From the NCBI RefSeq assembly GCF_949628265.1, contig NC_088788.1:23236335-23300334 (forward strand): a DNA stretch of 64,000 nucleotides. Direction: 5' to 3'. This document shows positions 9,761-22,900 of this stretch, piece after piece. Numbering within the stretch: the first letter of the stretch is position 1; each line of letters opens with the position of its first letter. A program made the position numbers and the translations under genes. The DNA comes from Cloeon dipterum. Taxonomy: Eukaryota; Arthropoda; Insecta; Ephemeroptera; Baetidae. A model generated the notes under the pieces. It made no database searches and was not told the origin of the DNA. It saw only the letters and a list, made by a program, of their open reading frames with translations.

Positions 9761-12700
9761 ATGGGGGAGGAAGAAACCAGGGATCAAATACTGAAGGTTC
9801 CTCTTGTTCGTGCCAGACCTGCACGAAATCAGACAGATAATTGGAGAGCCTCAGCAACTCGCAATCTGAACCATCAAGCGCAAGCTGATACAAGAAATGA
9901 AGGAAAAAAGAACACAACATGGGCTCCGCGCAAACCCTTCCAATCCGGTATAATTTCATTTATAACTTATCGTGTTAATTTAAGTTTATTCCATTTTCAA
10001 TTTTTTGGCTATTAAACTGCGTGGTGATTGGTTTTTGCAGATAAAAAATGATGTGATAAAAGGGTTACAGTTTGATAATTCTCATTTTCATTTGATATTG
10101 TTTCACCAATAACAGGTCAAAATAATCACATCAAATAACTAATTGTAATCGATTTCTTCCAAAGGTCCATGGGCAGTGAAAATATCCGTAAATAACAAAA
10201 TCCACTGTTAATTTTTTGTTACCTTTTTTCAGAGCATTCTACTGCTAGGAGTCAGAGTCACAGTAGAAGACCAGAAAACTTTGAAGCAAAATCAAGGAAT
10301 CACAGAAGCCAAGGACCGTATAAAGAGCAATTCAACTTTACGTTGAAGCGCCTGACAAAAGCTGAAAGTTATGAGGTAAGAAATTTAAGAAATATTTAAA
10401 GCTTCATGATATATGTGTAATATCCACAATTAAAAAAATGTTTATTTCAACTGAATTTTGTGTTCATCATGTTTTGCTAAACTAATTAAAAAACTAGCCT
10501 TTCAAGACTGCAGTAATGGTCAAAACAAAATCAACCTACTTTTATCTTTGGCTAATTTTTGTGTGTCAAACAACCAGACACAGCAACAGGGCTTGCAAAA
10601 GAAAAGAAATTAAGGGAGGAATAATGATGGTAGACACAGGATATATGACAATCGACTTGGATCCTAGTTACTTTGCTATTGTTTGCCAATGGCAAGGTTC
10701 TTGGATCCAAGTCGATAGTCGTATCCTGTGTCTAACATCCTTAGGTATTAAAAAGCCCATTGTCTTAACACAGCGGCTACAACCCTTAACACGAGAATTG
10801 TAGAGAACTGTCATTATTCTACCAATTACTGTAGGTGTTTTCCATTAATTTTTTACATACCTTATATACAATTAATGGAAATCCAACTCATAGAAGTTAT
10901 GCAACCTGCGTGACGCATGTGCTTAGCGGAACAGTATATTGTACTCAAGGCGGTTAAAATGTAAGATAAATAATAATTGTCGCATTTTTTTCAGGTGGTG
11001 AAAATACTGGCTGAAAAGAAAGACCAGTTTAGCAAATTTGTCAAAGGCGATTTAACTCTCCAGGAATTCCAGCTGCTAATTGGAGTGCTGGTCAAAGTGT
11101 GTGAGTCAAACTTTGACAAGCACAAGGTAATGCTGATCAACCAGGCTTGTCACCCAGACTTCATGAACACATTCCCCACCATGCTGATGAGTGCAAGTAC
11201 CAAGGAAAAAGAAACTTTTATTCAGATGGCGAATGATGTAGTGAATTTCTTTTCTACCCTCATCATGATGCTTCCGATCACAGCTGCAAGTCTGAAACCA
11301 GCCATGCTATGTTGTCACTCAATGATTGTGCAAATCAATCAAGAAAAACCAGATACTGTGTCTACTGAACTACTGCAACAGTATGAAACAGTTTCTAGGG
11401 ATGTTGCAGCACTTCAGATGCAAACAGGTAGTGTTAAACCCAGTTGGTTCAGCCGCCGCAAGGAGCAAGTGGAGAAAATGAAGTTTGAGCAGCCTCCCAA
11501 TGACTTCAGAGAAATCAGCATCTATCCGACGTTTGAAGATGTTGTATGCGTTAAACCTCCATTTCTGAGACCAAACATCATCAATGGACCATACTTTGAC
11601 GTCGAGCACTACCTGGACACTCAATTTCGTCTCCTTAGGGAAGATTTCGTGCGTCCCCTTCGGCAGGGTGTACAGGACATTTTGCACGGGACAGATTCCA
11701 GGAAGAAAGAGTCGCTTTCAGTTAGGATCTATTCAAGGGTCAAGTTTTTGTCATATGTGCGCGAAACGGATGGGCCAAGAGTGTTGAATGAAGGTACTCT
11801 GTTGAACTTTGACACCTCAAACAGTAACAGATACAAGAACACCAACTGGGAGTCATCTAAGAAATTCATGCATGGCGCCCTTCTTTGCTTCACCAAGAAC
11901 TCGTTCGAGACACTCCTATTTGCAACTGTGAGCAGCCGAGACTTGAAATATCTGAAGAATAGACAGATTCTTGTCAAATTTCAAGAGAAACCAAAGGAGG
12001 ACATCTTGGATCCAAAAGCTTGGTACACTATGATTGAGAGCGAAGTGTTCTTTGAGCCATACTATCAGGTATACTCTTGATCATCATAATATAGAAAAGT
12101 TAATCTGCAGTGACATTTAAACATTTTAGGTTCTTGGGGCCCTCAAGTGCATGTATGATTACAATTTCCCATTCGCAAAGTACATCGTTGATGTTCAGAA
12201 GGAAGATCACCCTCCAAGCTATTTACTGACAAGTCACAACAGATTGTTAGAAGCGCAAGTACAAGAAGACAGAGGCGTAAGATTCTCTATACAAGGTCCA
12301 CAAGGAAACTATTCTCTCCTTGTGTTGGATGAATCAACTTGGCCCACTGCAAGACAGCTTGGACTGGACAATTCTCAGTACCAAGCATTGAAAGCTGCCC
12401 TGACGAAAGAGCTAGCTGTGATTCAAGGTCCTCCTGGTACTGGAAAAACTTTCATGGCTCTGAAGATTGCTGAGATCTTGATTCGCAACAAGGAAGCTAT
12501 GTGCAGAAATACTCCAATTCTTGTTGTGTGTCTAACAAACCACGCATTGGACCAGTTCCTGGTTGGAATGCTGCCTTTCACTGATGATCTCGTCCGCATT
12601 GGTGGTCAGTCAAAGCGCGAAGAACTGGACAACTTCAATATGAAGAAGCTTAGATTTGCTCGTTCCCGAAACTTCTTTCAACTGCAAGATTCCCTGGCTG

Positions 12701-15700
12701 CATTGTTCAATGACCTGAAGAAAATCGAAAATTCAATGCTATGTTTGGACGCAGCTGTTTTTGGTAAAACTGGTGTTTGCATCCCCATTTCTGGCAACGT
12801 CATACCTGAAATTCTGGATAGTGAAATCGTCATGTTAATTGACCTTGACGCGGCTGCTTCAGTAATTAATGAAAAGCTGTTGTTCATTTCATTTGATCAA
12901 ATTGTGGCTTGCATCAAAGAATGGAAGAATGACACGTGTAAAGGAATTGATGAGGGTGAGAACATGTCCCTGGAAGAGAAATCTTATCTCAAGCAGCAAG
13001 TTTTGGGAGATAGCTCATACTACCTCAATGAAGTAGATGTTTTGAGAGCAAGTCTTCTCAATGTGGATAATACTAGGGTCAGTCAACAGAAAGGGGAGCT
13101 TCTCTTGGAAATGTGGGAACAGGATAAGCTTTCAGACTTTGTCAGTGCACTTGAACTCTACTTGCACATCCTTTACAAGATGTTGGCTGATTTTGGAGAA
13201 ACCAGAACATTTCTTCTTTGCTCCATCATGGAGAAGCAACAGACTGCTGAAGAATTAAAAAACATGGAGTGTGTGAATGCTCTTCGATCCAAAGAGGTCA
13301 TTGGCATGACTACCAATGGAGCAGCGCGTCTGCACACCCTTCTGAATGCACTCGGTTGCGATATTGGTATAAGCATATCCGCTTGCCCAAAGTTGTTTAC
13401 CTTATTTAATTTTTCTTTTAGTTATTGTGGAAGAAGCAGCCGAAGTCATGGAGTCGCACATCATTGCCTCTGTCTCCAAGAAATGCAAACACCTTATCCT
13501 CATTGGTATACAACTTAATATAATAAGTTATGGTTCATTTGAATATAATTGTCACACATGACAGGTGATCACAAGCAGCTTCGACCAAAAATTTCTGAGT
13601 ATGAACTTGGGAAATTTTACAACTTTGACATTTCTCTCTTTGAGAGGATGGTCATAAACCGCGAGGGATGCATCACTCTTCAAGTGCAGCATAGAATGGC
13701 TCCTGAAATGGCAAAATTGATTGTGCCCACCATTTACAAAACTCTAGAGAACCATGAGAGTGTGCTGAATCGGCCTAATTTGAAGAGCTTGACTCAAAGA
13801 CTATCATTTGTGTCTCACACTGAACCAGAGGATCAGGTAAAATTGAGGCGATACATATTTCTGCAGATATTTCTCTACTAAACTTGCTCATTGATGAATT
13901 TGTAAGGACAAGGAAAATTCAAGTAGGACCAATCCTTTTGAGGCCAAATACTTGATTGCACTTTGTCAACACTTGTTGATGCAAGGATACAAAGCAGACC
14001 AAATCACTTTGCTCACAACATACAAGGGTCAGATGTTTCTCTTGAAGTCTGTACGTATATATTTTAGCTTAAACTGTAGCTGTTTGCTATATTAACATTT
14101 AAATCACTCATGAAAATTCATAGATGATACGGCAAAACCCAGGCAATGAAGGTTTGAGAAGTGTCCGTGTTGTCGTAGTCGATGATTTCCAGGGAGAAGA
14201 AAGTGACATCATTCTTCTCTCATTGGTGAGGAGCAATCCAGAAGGAAGAATTGGTTTTCTTGCCATAGAAAACCGTGTTTGCGTTGCACTTTCAAGAGCA
14301 AAACAGGGTTTTGTGATGATTGGGGACATGGACCAACTTTCGGCCAACAACTCTATTTGGAGAGCTGTACGTCAAACAATTGAAGAACAGAATGGCCTTT
14401 ATTCTGCATTGCCGCTAAGGTAATACAAAGCATACATTAATTTATGCTTGAATTACAGGTTTTAACACAAAAATTTGATGTGAACGCAATGCAAAAGCCT
14501 CTTAAGTTTTTAATTTATCAAAGTAAATCTTTAATCAGTTTATATTGGAAATATTTGAATTTAATTTGGAAGTACTTATTTGGTAACATCTCCTTAAAAT
14601 TTGTGCTAGATCCTGCCGCATCACTTGATTCCCGCGCGCAGTTTTATTTTTACTTGCTATTGAAAGTCTCATTTTTTAATGTACACACACATATTAATTG
14701 GATTATTACAGATCTCCAATCTCTCAATCGCAAGCAGTGCTTTTTGGTTATTTATTTAAAAAAACTAACTTTTTTATCTTTGTATATCTTATTATAATGT
14801 AAAGTTACAAACAAACAAAAATTAATTTTTAATTTTTAGGTGTGAAGTTCACCCTTCCTACAAGTTTCAAGTGGCCAAAGCTGAAGATTTTCAGAAATTG
14901 GCACCACATGGAGGCTGCAATCAAATTTGCGGAGAACAACTCAATTGTGGCCACACCTGCAAGTCTGTGTGCCACTTGTTGCAAATCTCGCACGACAGTA
15001 TCAAGTGCTATGAGCCATGCGAGAGGCTTTGTGACCGTGGGCTTCACAAGTGTTCATTAAAATGCTATGTCAAACGTTGTGGATCAAACTGCATGATCCG
15101 AGTTACCAAGAAACTGCCTTGTGGACATGAAGCTACCATGAGATGTAGTCAAAATGAACAGACCTTCTATTGCACTGAATTGGTGACCAAGAAATTTGAG
15201 AATTGTCAGCATCAGGCGGAGGTCGCATGTTCATGCAAAGTCTGTCCAAAGCCATGCGAATTTCAAGTACCCTGTGGTCATAGCTGCGTTAGGAATTGCC
15301 ACACTGATTCTGATCCAGACCATCTGGAATACAAGTGCTCAAAGCTGTGTTCGAATACCAACAAAGGCTGCAGAATGGACCATTCCTGTCAGAAAAAATG
15401 CTTTGAGGAGTGCGACGTTTGCAAGATCAAGGTACATGCAAGTTTTAAATTTTTTTAACTTTAATTTGGTTTATGTTATCTTCGCACAAATTTTTGTATA
15501 ATTTTAATACTGGCCGTGTTATAAATCGAAAATGTTTCTGTCCTCATCTAGAAATTTAATAATTTACAACTGATAAGATCCTAACATTTTTGTTTAATAT
15601 ATAGGTGAAATCAAAGAGAAGCTGTGGACACACTTATGAACTGGAGTGCCACATTGATCCAGAGACCGAGGTATGCATCAAGAAGTGCCTAAAAGAGTTG

Positions 15701-17744
15701 GATTGTGGCCACAAGTGCCGGCGTAAGTGCAACGACAGTTGCACCCCTTGTATTGAGCCGGTGGATAAGGAAATCGAATGCGGTCACACAGCAAAGGTTG
15801 CTTGTGGCATAAGCGCCGCGAGATCTGACTGCACGCAACAGTGCGAGAAGCTGCTCCCGTGTGGACACAAATGCAAAGCCAAATGTGCGGACGAGTGCAC
15901 AGTCAACTGCAGGGAAGTGGTTGAGATGTCAGTTGGAAAATGTGGCCACGAGATCAAACGCTTCTGCTTTGAGAAGACACAAGGTTTGCGAACCTCGGAG
16001 TTTAAACCTTTAAACATTTTATCAATGTTTTTCTAGGCACCATAGTTGATATGATGAGATGCACCGTTAAGTGCGGAAAAACACTGATTTGCGGTCACGA
16101 GTGTGGGGGATCCTGCAAAGGCTGTCATCAGGGGAGGTTCCACGAACCCTGCAAAAAACCATGCAAACGGGAACTTGTTTGTGGGCACAGGTATTTGTTA
16201 ACATATACATAATTACACTTCAGCCTTAAAGAATGAACTTCTCAGGTGTTCATCTAATTGTGGGGCACCATGCATCACTTGCAATGGATCGTCCACTGAA
16301 GCTTGCGAGCACAAAAAGTTTGACTTGAAGTGTGCTACGAAACGAGTGATGTGCTTGGTAATTATAAATAATTTTGTGTCTCATCTCACGCCTTTTACTT
16401 TATTTCAGAAAAATTCTACCTTCAAATGTGACCACATGAAGAAAGATGCTGTGTGTGGCAAATTCTTAGATCACACCCAATTATGTGAAGAGCGTTGCTC
16501 AAAGACACTGCCATGCAACCACCAGTGTGCTGGCTTCTGCGGTGCACCTTGTCCTGGGTTGTGTTGGCAATGTGACCGAGATGAGCTGAGGGATGCATTT
16601 GAATTAAATGTTCCTGTCCCGAAGGACCCAAGGTTTGTTACATTTTAGTGCCACTCACAAGAATATCAGAGTGTAACATGTGCAATATTTCCAATATTCG
16701 ACTGCCACCATTATTAATGGCTTTATATGAAGTCAATAATTAGTGCTTGAATAATGATAAACCTTAATGATGTTTCTACAGATTCATTCTATTGCCTGAT
16801 TGCCACCACACAGTTGAAGCGACCTCTCTTCTTTCATGGTTCAAATTACAATCAACCAAGGTTGAGCTGAAGGTGTGCCCTAGATGCAGAGTACCTATCT
16901 CTGCTCGTCTGCAGAATTTCAAAAAGTTCATTTGGGAGGCATATGAGGATTTTGATAAAATCAAGGACAAAATCAAACCAAACAACAAGCAATTTGCTTC
17001 AGTTCTCTGGAGTTCCATCAATTCCATGTTGGTAGAATGCAAGAAAGGTATGGATATTAGATTATTACATTAATATCAAATAAACCTAGATTTTTACCAA
17101 ACTTTTAAATTAGCTGACATTGCTGCTCTTACAAACTATTTGATCTTCCTGAAGAAGCGATTTGACAGTGAAATAAATAGAGAGCCTCAGACAGGAGCCA
17201 AAAAGTCAAAAGGAGGCAAAGGCAAAGCAGTGAGAGGCCCGAGCTTTCAGTTTCTCAGTGAGCTGCCCACTTTAGAAAAGAAGCTCTCTTTCACAAAAGC
17301 TCTCTTGACAATCGTGACTGCTTGTGATAAAGGCATTGTCATGACTCTTCAACATGAGGTAGAGTTTTTCGCTGAAAGATTGCAGACCTGCGGGACCATG
17401 TGGATGCAGCAATGTGCAGATTTTGAGAACCTTCTGATGAAATTATCTTCATCTCTTTTGCCTCTCAAGGTAAAATGGCACATCTATGTAGAATTTTAAA
17501 ACCTTAAGTCTTCTAAATATTTTTTAAGGTTCACGAGGAGGAGCTTAAATCTTTGCTGAAAGCACGCTGGTGCAAATGCTTGGAGTGCGGAAAACTGCAA
17601 TTCTCCAGTGGAGTAAATTATGACTTGTGCCCCTCCTGTACTAAGCCAATGATCAAAGACAACCTTAGATTCAAAGAGCATGATCCCGTCAAACAGTATA
17701 ACAAAAAGGGCCAGTTAATTGTTAAGGTAGAAGCCACAAACTAA
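9761..17744 (+). CDS. ZNFX1: ZNFX1-A, NFX1-type zinc finger SF1 helicase
   Basis: Predicted 1911-aa orthologue of ZNFX1 (human about 1918 aa), a UPF1-like RNA helicase acting in small-RNA inheritance in worms and antiviral RNA sensing in mammals. Exons: 9761..9947, 10233..10375, 10995..12068, 12130..13366, 13422..13505, 13565..13836, 13907..14050, 14124..14419, 14840..15431, 15605..15983, 16037..16190, 16246..16357, 16409..16632, 16782..17047, 17114..17469, 17529..17744. Residues 1-110 are basic and low-complexity, and a helical ARM-like region follows. Walker A GPPGTGKT is at 568-575, motif II VEEAAEV near 883, GDHKQLRP at 909-916, and motif VI VALSRAK at 1101-1107. From about 1147 there is a long NFX1-type Cys/His array (LPCGHEATMRC, LDCGHKCRRKC). 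It ends in a CxxC...CxxC ribbon. The ATG at 9761 follows an acceptor at 9745, implying a noncoding first exon. Confidence 0.95.
10618..10745. repeat. Palindromic MITE-like element, copy 3 (best preserved)
   Basis: In ZNFX1-A intron 2. Both arms read GATGxTAGACACAGGATA, then GAC, then ATCGACTTGGATCC, giving about 38 bp of near-perfect terminal inverted repeat around a roughly 40-bp centre with TTTGCTATTG. It has no coding capacity. Related to the copies at 4959 and 5171. Confidence 0.85.
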
Positions 17745-17807
17745 ATAGGATGGAGTAAGTTACTGAAGTCCATAAATACTGATGTAGGCGGAGTGTCTTA
17801 TGTATTA

Positions 17808-17813
17808 AATAAA
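17808..17813 (+). terminator. Poly(A) signal of ZNFX1-A
   Basis: AATAAA 64 bp after the stop codon. Confidence 0.6.
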
Positions 17814-19269
17814 TTGTTAACTTTTGAAATAACCAAAGCAGTTTCAATTTTTCCTTCTACTCGTCTAATAAGAGAATAGAGGGTCAAAATAGCTTTTATA
17901 TTAACTTGACAACACACAGTCATTTTTATGAATTTCTAAGCTATAAAATTGAGTGATAAGAGGAATTTAATAATATTAAATTTGCCCTCGATTTGTTGAA
18001 TGGGGCATCAAGTTCGGCTTCCATGTTGGCTACATTTTTATTTCTTTGACAAGCGTTGACTGAGAGCCTATGGAAACGAAATCCTTAATCGCATGATGTC
18101 GACGCTTGACAATTTGTAGTGAGGCTGAGATATTATGCTTGTCACCTCATGTGTCTCCTTCACGCTCATACCATACAATGTTCCAGCTTTAAATTGCTGA
18201 GGTGACAGCCTAACTCTGACCCATCATAATATTTATAAAATAATACATTTAATCGTATTTTAACTAAATTTTTACAAATATTATTGTACTATATTATATG
18301 CTTCATTTTTAGTGCTACAAATAATATTCGTGTTTATTTTTCCCTATTGCTTAAAAAAGCTAATCAATATTATTTTTAAATTTTACTCACAAATTTTATG
18401 ATACTAAACGCCGACATTCATTTATGTGTAAAGTGTTCATTGAGTTGATTTTTTCCACAGTCATGTGCGTTACACAGAAATGAGGAAACAGCTAGAACGT
18501 AAAGTCTGTTAAATTCGAAAAGCCGTACAGATTTTTTTTAATCATATTCATATTATTTATTTATTTAAAAAAAATTTATAATTTGTTCATTCAAATTCTA
18601 ACATCACTTAAAAATGCGGTATAATCCATGAACCTGCTAGCGACCCCGCAACTTTAATTACTTTTAGTCAACCCCCGCTTCTTTGCTATCATAGTATGCG
18701 TCTGCCTGTCGACCAACCCGGCAACGGCGTAAGGATACCATTGAGTATGGAGAGGGAAGGAGGAAAACGAAATCAGAATATGAGAACAGAGAGCGTCTCA
18801 GGTCTCTCTATGAATATTATCTGACGTGCATTTTCTCTCATTAGAAGTATCTCTGCTCTGGTCGACAGTTTTGACCGATTTCCATATTCTGAATTGATAA
18901 TGCTCAACGCTGAATTTGGCAGTGTTTTCCATACTGAAAGCTGCCAGAAAGCTGAATTCAGTTTGTTGGTTACATGAAAGTTGCATTCGGTTGTCCATGT
19001 AAGTATACCCACATAAGTATACTATGATTAAGGAATGTTTCACCTGGTCATGTGAGCTAATCAAATCTGCAGAAAAATTCATACGATTTAAAACGTAACA
19101 CCGCATAGTATACATACATGACTAACACATAACCGCGTCTCTATACCAGGTCTCTACACTTCTTGGTGTGCCATGTTAAAAAGAATACTATTAGATAGAT
19201 TATTTATTGAGAATGCCGCATTGTTATACTTTTGGATAGATTATGTTTTTCAAGTGGTTGAAGATGCAT

Positions 19270-19408
19270 TCGCCCGGGTATGTAGCGGTACGATTGCGCA
19301 ATTTGCCCATTGCTCAACTATAACACCCAAATGTTCAATGTCGAATTGTTGCTCTTGCAACAAGGAAATTGGTTTTTGAGAAATGCGCAATTTTTCCGCT
19401 ACCAGGAC
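19270..19408. repeat. ~140-bp TIR MITE, copy 1 (diverged)
   Basis: Upstream of the ZNFX1-B start. The right end, GCGCAATTTTTCCGCTACCAGGAC, mirrors a decayed left end with GTAGCGGTACGATTGCGCAA. It is flanked by GCAT on both sides (19266-19269 and 19409-19412), a likely target-site duplication. The centre shares TTGCAACAAGGAAATT with the copy at 20404. No coding capacity. Confidence 0.8.
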
Positions 19409-19921
19409 GCATGGCTTTATTTATTCGTTTGTAGTGTTGTACCATAATATTACATCGATGGCATCGATGCGCGAGATATTAAAAAACAGCGTGGTGAACG
19501 CATCATTATAATATTATGTACTTTTGGTTCTCTAAGATGTGCCTAAATTACATGTGTATGTATATGTACTTAAAAATAACATAACGTGCCATGATGTTAT
19601 CATTTGTCTTGTTACTATTTACATACATATGTACTAGACTTATCTATCCTACAACTTATAAAAAAGAAAAAGTTTTTCCCATATATCATTATATTCCATG
19701 AAAATTTTGGAAATTTTTAAAACTTAAATCACATTTGAAGATCTACATAGCTTATTAAACTAAAACTAACATACGTACATTTGAATCTGTTAATGTTCAG
19801 TATAGCATCAGTATAGTTATACATTAAAAGTCTTCTCTAGTATTTTTTATTTAAATAATTCAATAAAATAAATTAATCCAAAAGTTATATTTGCAGGCGC
19901 TGAAATTTTTGGAAATAGATT

Positions 19922-22900
19922 ATGGAAGACTGCTTGGATAAAGAAAATGACTCTCGACAAGCTCCAACAATTTTGCAGTCTAAACCAACAGGTGTCAAGA
20001 AACAGAGAAGTAAGCATAAAGTATTAAGCCAGCCTGTTCAGTGTGGAAACAACAAGCAAGCTGTCATAAAGTCTGGAACAAAATCTGGTAAGAGGGCAAC
20101 TTTTATCAAGCAGTTGAGGAAATTTTAACTGTCCAAATTTGATTTTGGGGGGTTACTTAGTTATTTTCTTCTCTCCTTTCTGTCATTTAAGATGTATATC
20201 AGAGTGATAGTACATTTTACTAAAAATAAGACACGCTAATATTTTGCACGTTGCTTTTTTCTTCATTCTTAAAGGTGCAATTGTAAATTGGTGATTAATG
20301 GAAGTAAACTAATTATTGTAAAATGATTTTCAATTGTTAAAAATTGATATATATTTTGCCTTTTGGTTCATTCACCTTTTTGTTATTAGCTTAAATATTA
20401 TGTCGTCCTGGTCCCGGCAAAATTGCGCAGCGTTCAACAAACGCCCAAATTTTCATTGTCGGATTGATTGTTGACTTTTTCTTGCAACAAGGAAATTCGC
20501 GTTTGGTTGTTGAAAGTTACGCAATTTTGCCGGGACCAGGACGATGTGCTATGTTGAAGATTAAAATTGGACTATAAATTCTCAATGTGACCATAATTTG
20601 TACCATTAGGTTCCCAAAATCTGCCTAATGCGGCTCAACCAAGACAGAAAAGAAAAGCAGGCCATATCACTAAAGAAGAGAAAGATTTCAAGAAATTGAT
20701 CTTTGAGCTAGCCTATGCAGGAAGCGTTGAGGTTTGTTATTTATTTATTTTTTTTGTATGTAATTGATTCTATGTCTAACGACAGCACTGAGTAATTTTG
20801 GAAGCCTAATAAAATATTGTGCCACATTAGCACAATATGGCTGCTTGAATTGCTGTAAAATATAAATTTTTATCACGGTGATATTCAAGTTGCTGGGTTG
20901 TCAATATTGTTGCTTGTTTCTCTTTTCGTCTGCACTCTGAAATGAGTAGGAGGACGCTTTCAACGATTGATGATTCAAAATTCTCTGCAACTAAAACTGG
21001 GGGGGCTATGCATTTTGTGTTAAAGTACTGCTGATGAGACCTGCGGGGCCAAATCAGAAACAGCTGCTTTACGCTACGAGAGCGTGTAACAATAATAATT
21101 TTATTTGAAATAAATTTTTTCGTCTTGTTAGTCTTCCATGTATGAATTTTGCTGGTGGGAGTAGCCATTGTAAAATCAGTAGAACAGTTTTTGTTTTTAA
21201 ATTTATTTGATTTGTTGCAATTTTCCAGGTTGTGAAGAAGCTGTCGGACATGAATGATCTCTTTAGCGCGATGGTAAGGAGCAAATTGCTAGATCTCAAT
21301 GAATACCACTTGGTGCTTAAAATTGTGGCTAAAGTGTGCAAGTCTGACTGTGAAATGAACAAGTTGAAGATCATTAATCAGTTCTGCAATCCAGACTTTC
21401 TGAATCAATTTCCAATTATGCTTGCGAGTGCTTTTTCTGAGGACAAATCTGAACTCGGCTGCCAGATGGCCGAAGACATTCTTAGGTTCTTTTGCTCTTT
21501 GGTCAGGATGCTGCCTACACGTGCTGCGGATCAAATACCTACTGCGCAGATTTGCTACTTTCTGCTCTTGGAGATAGGTGGAGAAAAGCAAGGTCTAGTT
21601 TCACCTGAACTGTTGCACGAGTATGAAACTGTGACAAAGGCCATGGAAGCACTAAAATCACTGACTGCTTTACAACCGAATTGGCTTGACCATCGGCAAA
21701 AGGGAGTAGGCGAAGAACCTCCGGGAGACTTTCGGGAATTGAGCATATACCCTAATTACGAGGATGTGATTTGTGCGAAGCCTCCCTTTCTCAGACACAA
21801 CATCGTCACAGGTCCTTACAGAGACGTGGAGCACTATTTGGACATTCAATTCAGGCTCTTGAGAGAAGATTTTGTACGCTCTCTACGAATTGGTGTTCAG
21901 GACATTTTGCAGGATCCTGGAACAACCAAGTATAGAGCCTCTTCGTCTTCGATCAGGATACAGAAGGGTGTGAAATTTGAAAAATACATCCGAGAAGTTA
22001 ACAAGGAAACTGGAAGAGTTATAAATGAAGGGTCTCTTTTGTGCCTAAAAGACAGGCTCTCTTACCACGATTGGAAGACATCCAAGAGGTTCATGTGCGG
22101 CGCCCTCCTCTGTTTCACCAAGGATCATTTCAGCACGCTTCTCTTTGCTGTTGTCAGCTGTCGAGATGGGACATATACCAAGAAGAACCAAATCCTAGTG
22201 AAATTTCATGAACTTCCAGAGGAAAATATCTATGACCGTGACGTGGCGTACACCATGGTTGAATGTGGGGTGTTCTTTGAACCCTACTTTCAGGTAAAGT
22301 ATTATTTATTACTCTCACTCATGCGTAAATTTGTACCACTGTCAATCGCGGTTGTTACATTTTTGCAGGTAATGAAGGCTCTCAAAAGTTTGCACAAAGA
22401 GAATTTTCCATTCATCAAGTACATCATTGAACTACAGCGGGAAGATGAACCACCAAAATATTTGCTCGACCAGAATGACCACGAAGGCAGTGGCACTCAT
22501 TTCGCTAAAGCGCGCAGAGAAATGCCTGTTAGAATTACAGCTTTAGGCACAGAGAAAGCACTGCATGAATTTGTGGTGTTGAATGAGTCCACTTGGCCCA
22601 CTGCAAAACAGCTTGGACTGGATAATTCGCAGTATCAAGCTTTGAAAGCTGCTCTAACGAGGGAACTTGCCGTGATCCAAGGTCCTCCTGGCACTGGGAA
22701 AACTTTCATGGCTTTAAAAATTGCTGAAATCTTGATTTGCAACAAGAGAGCATTGGACAGACATGCACCAATTCTTGTAGTATGTCTGACAAACCATGCG
22801 TTGGACCAGTTCTTAGTTGGGATGCTGCAATTTACCAACGCACTCGTTCGGGTTGGAGGCCAGTCTAGATGTGAGGCACTGGCTAGGTACAACATGAGAA

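Larger units (their letters stand above)
17745..19896. other. Spacer between ZNFX1 paralogues; includes ZNFX1-B 5' region
   Basis: An AATAAA at 17808-17813 suits ZNFX1-A. A GC-richer patch at about 18620-18800 may be the ZNFX1-B promoter. A weak inverted repeat (TTGACAAGCGTTGAC near 18045, inverted near 18100) is visible. The ZNFX1-B leader has an acceptor, TTATATTTGCAG, ending at 19896, so a noncoding exon lies somewhere here, but I cannot place it. One MITE is listed separately. Confidence 0.5.

Noticed and set aside
10516..10803. 95-codon open frame in ZNFX1-A intron 2
   Set aside because: Runs through a palindromic MITE and has no motif or splice partner.
20827..21168. 113-codon minus-strand open frame starting MATPTSKIH
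   Set aside because: It lies over a dispersed repeat inside a ZNFX1-B intron; the copy at 55 kb shares only fragments of the peptide and breaks frame.
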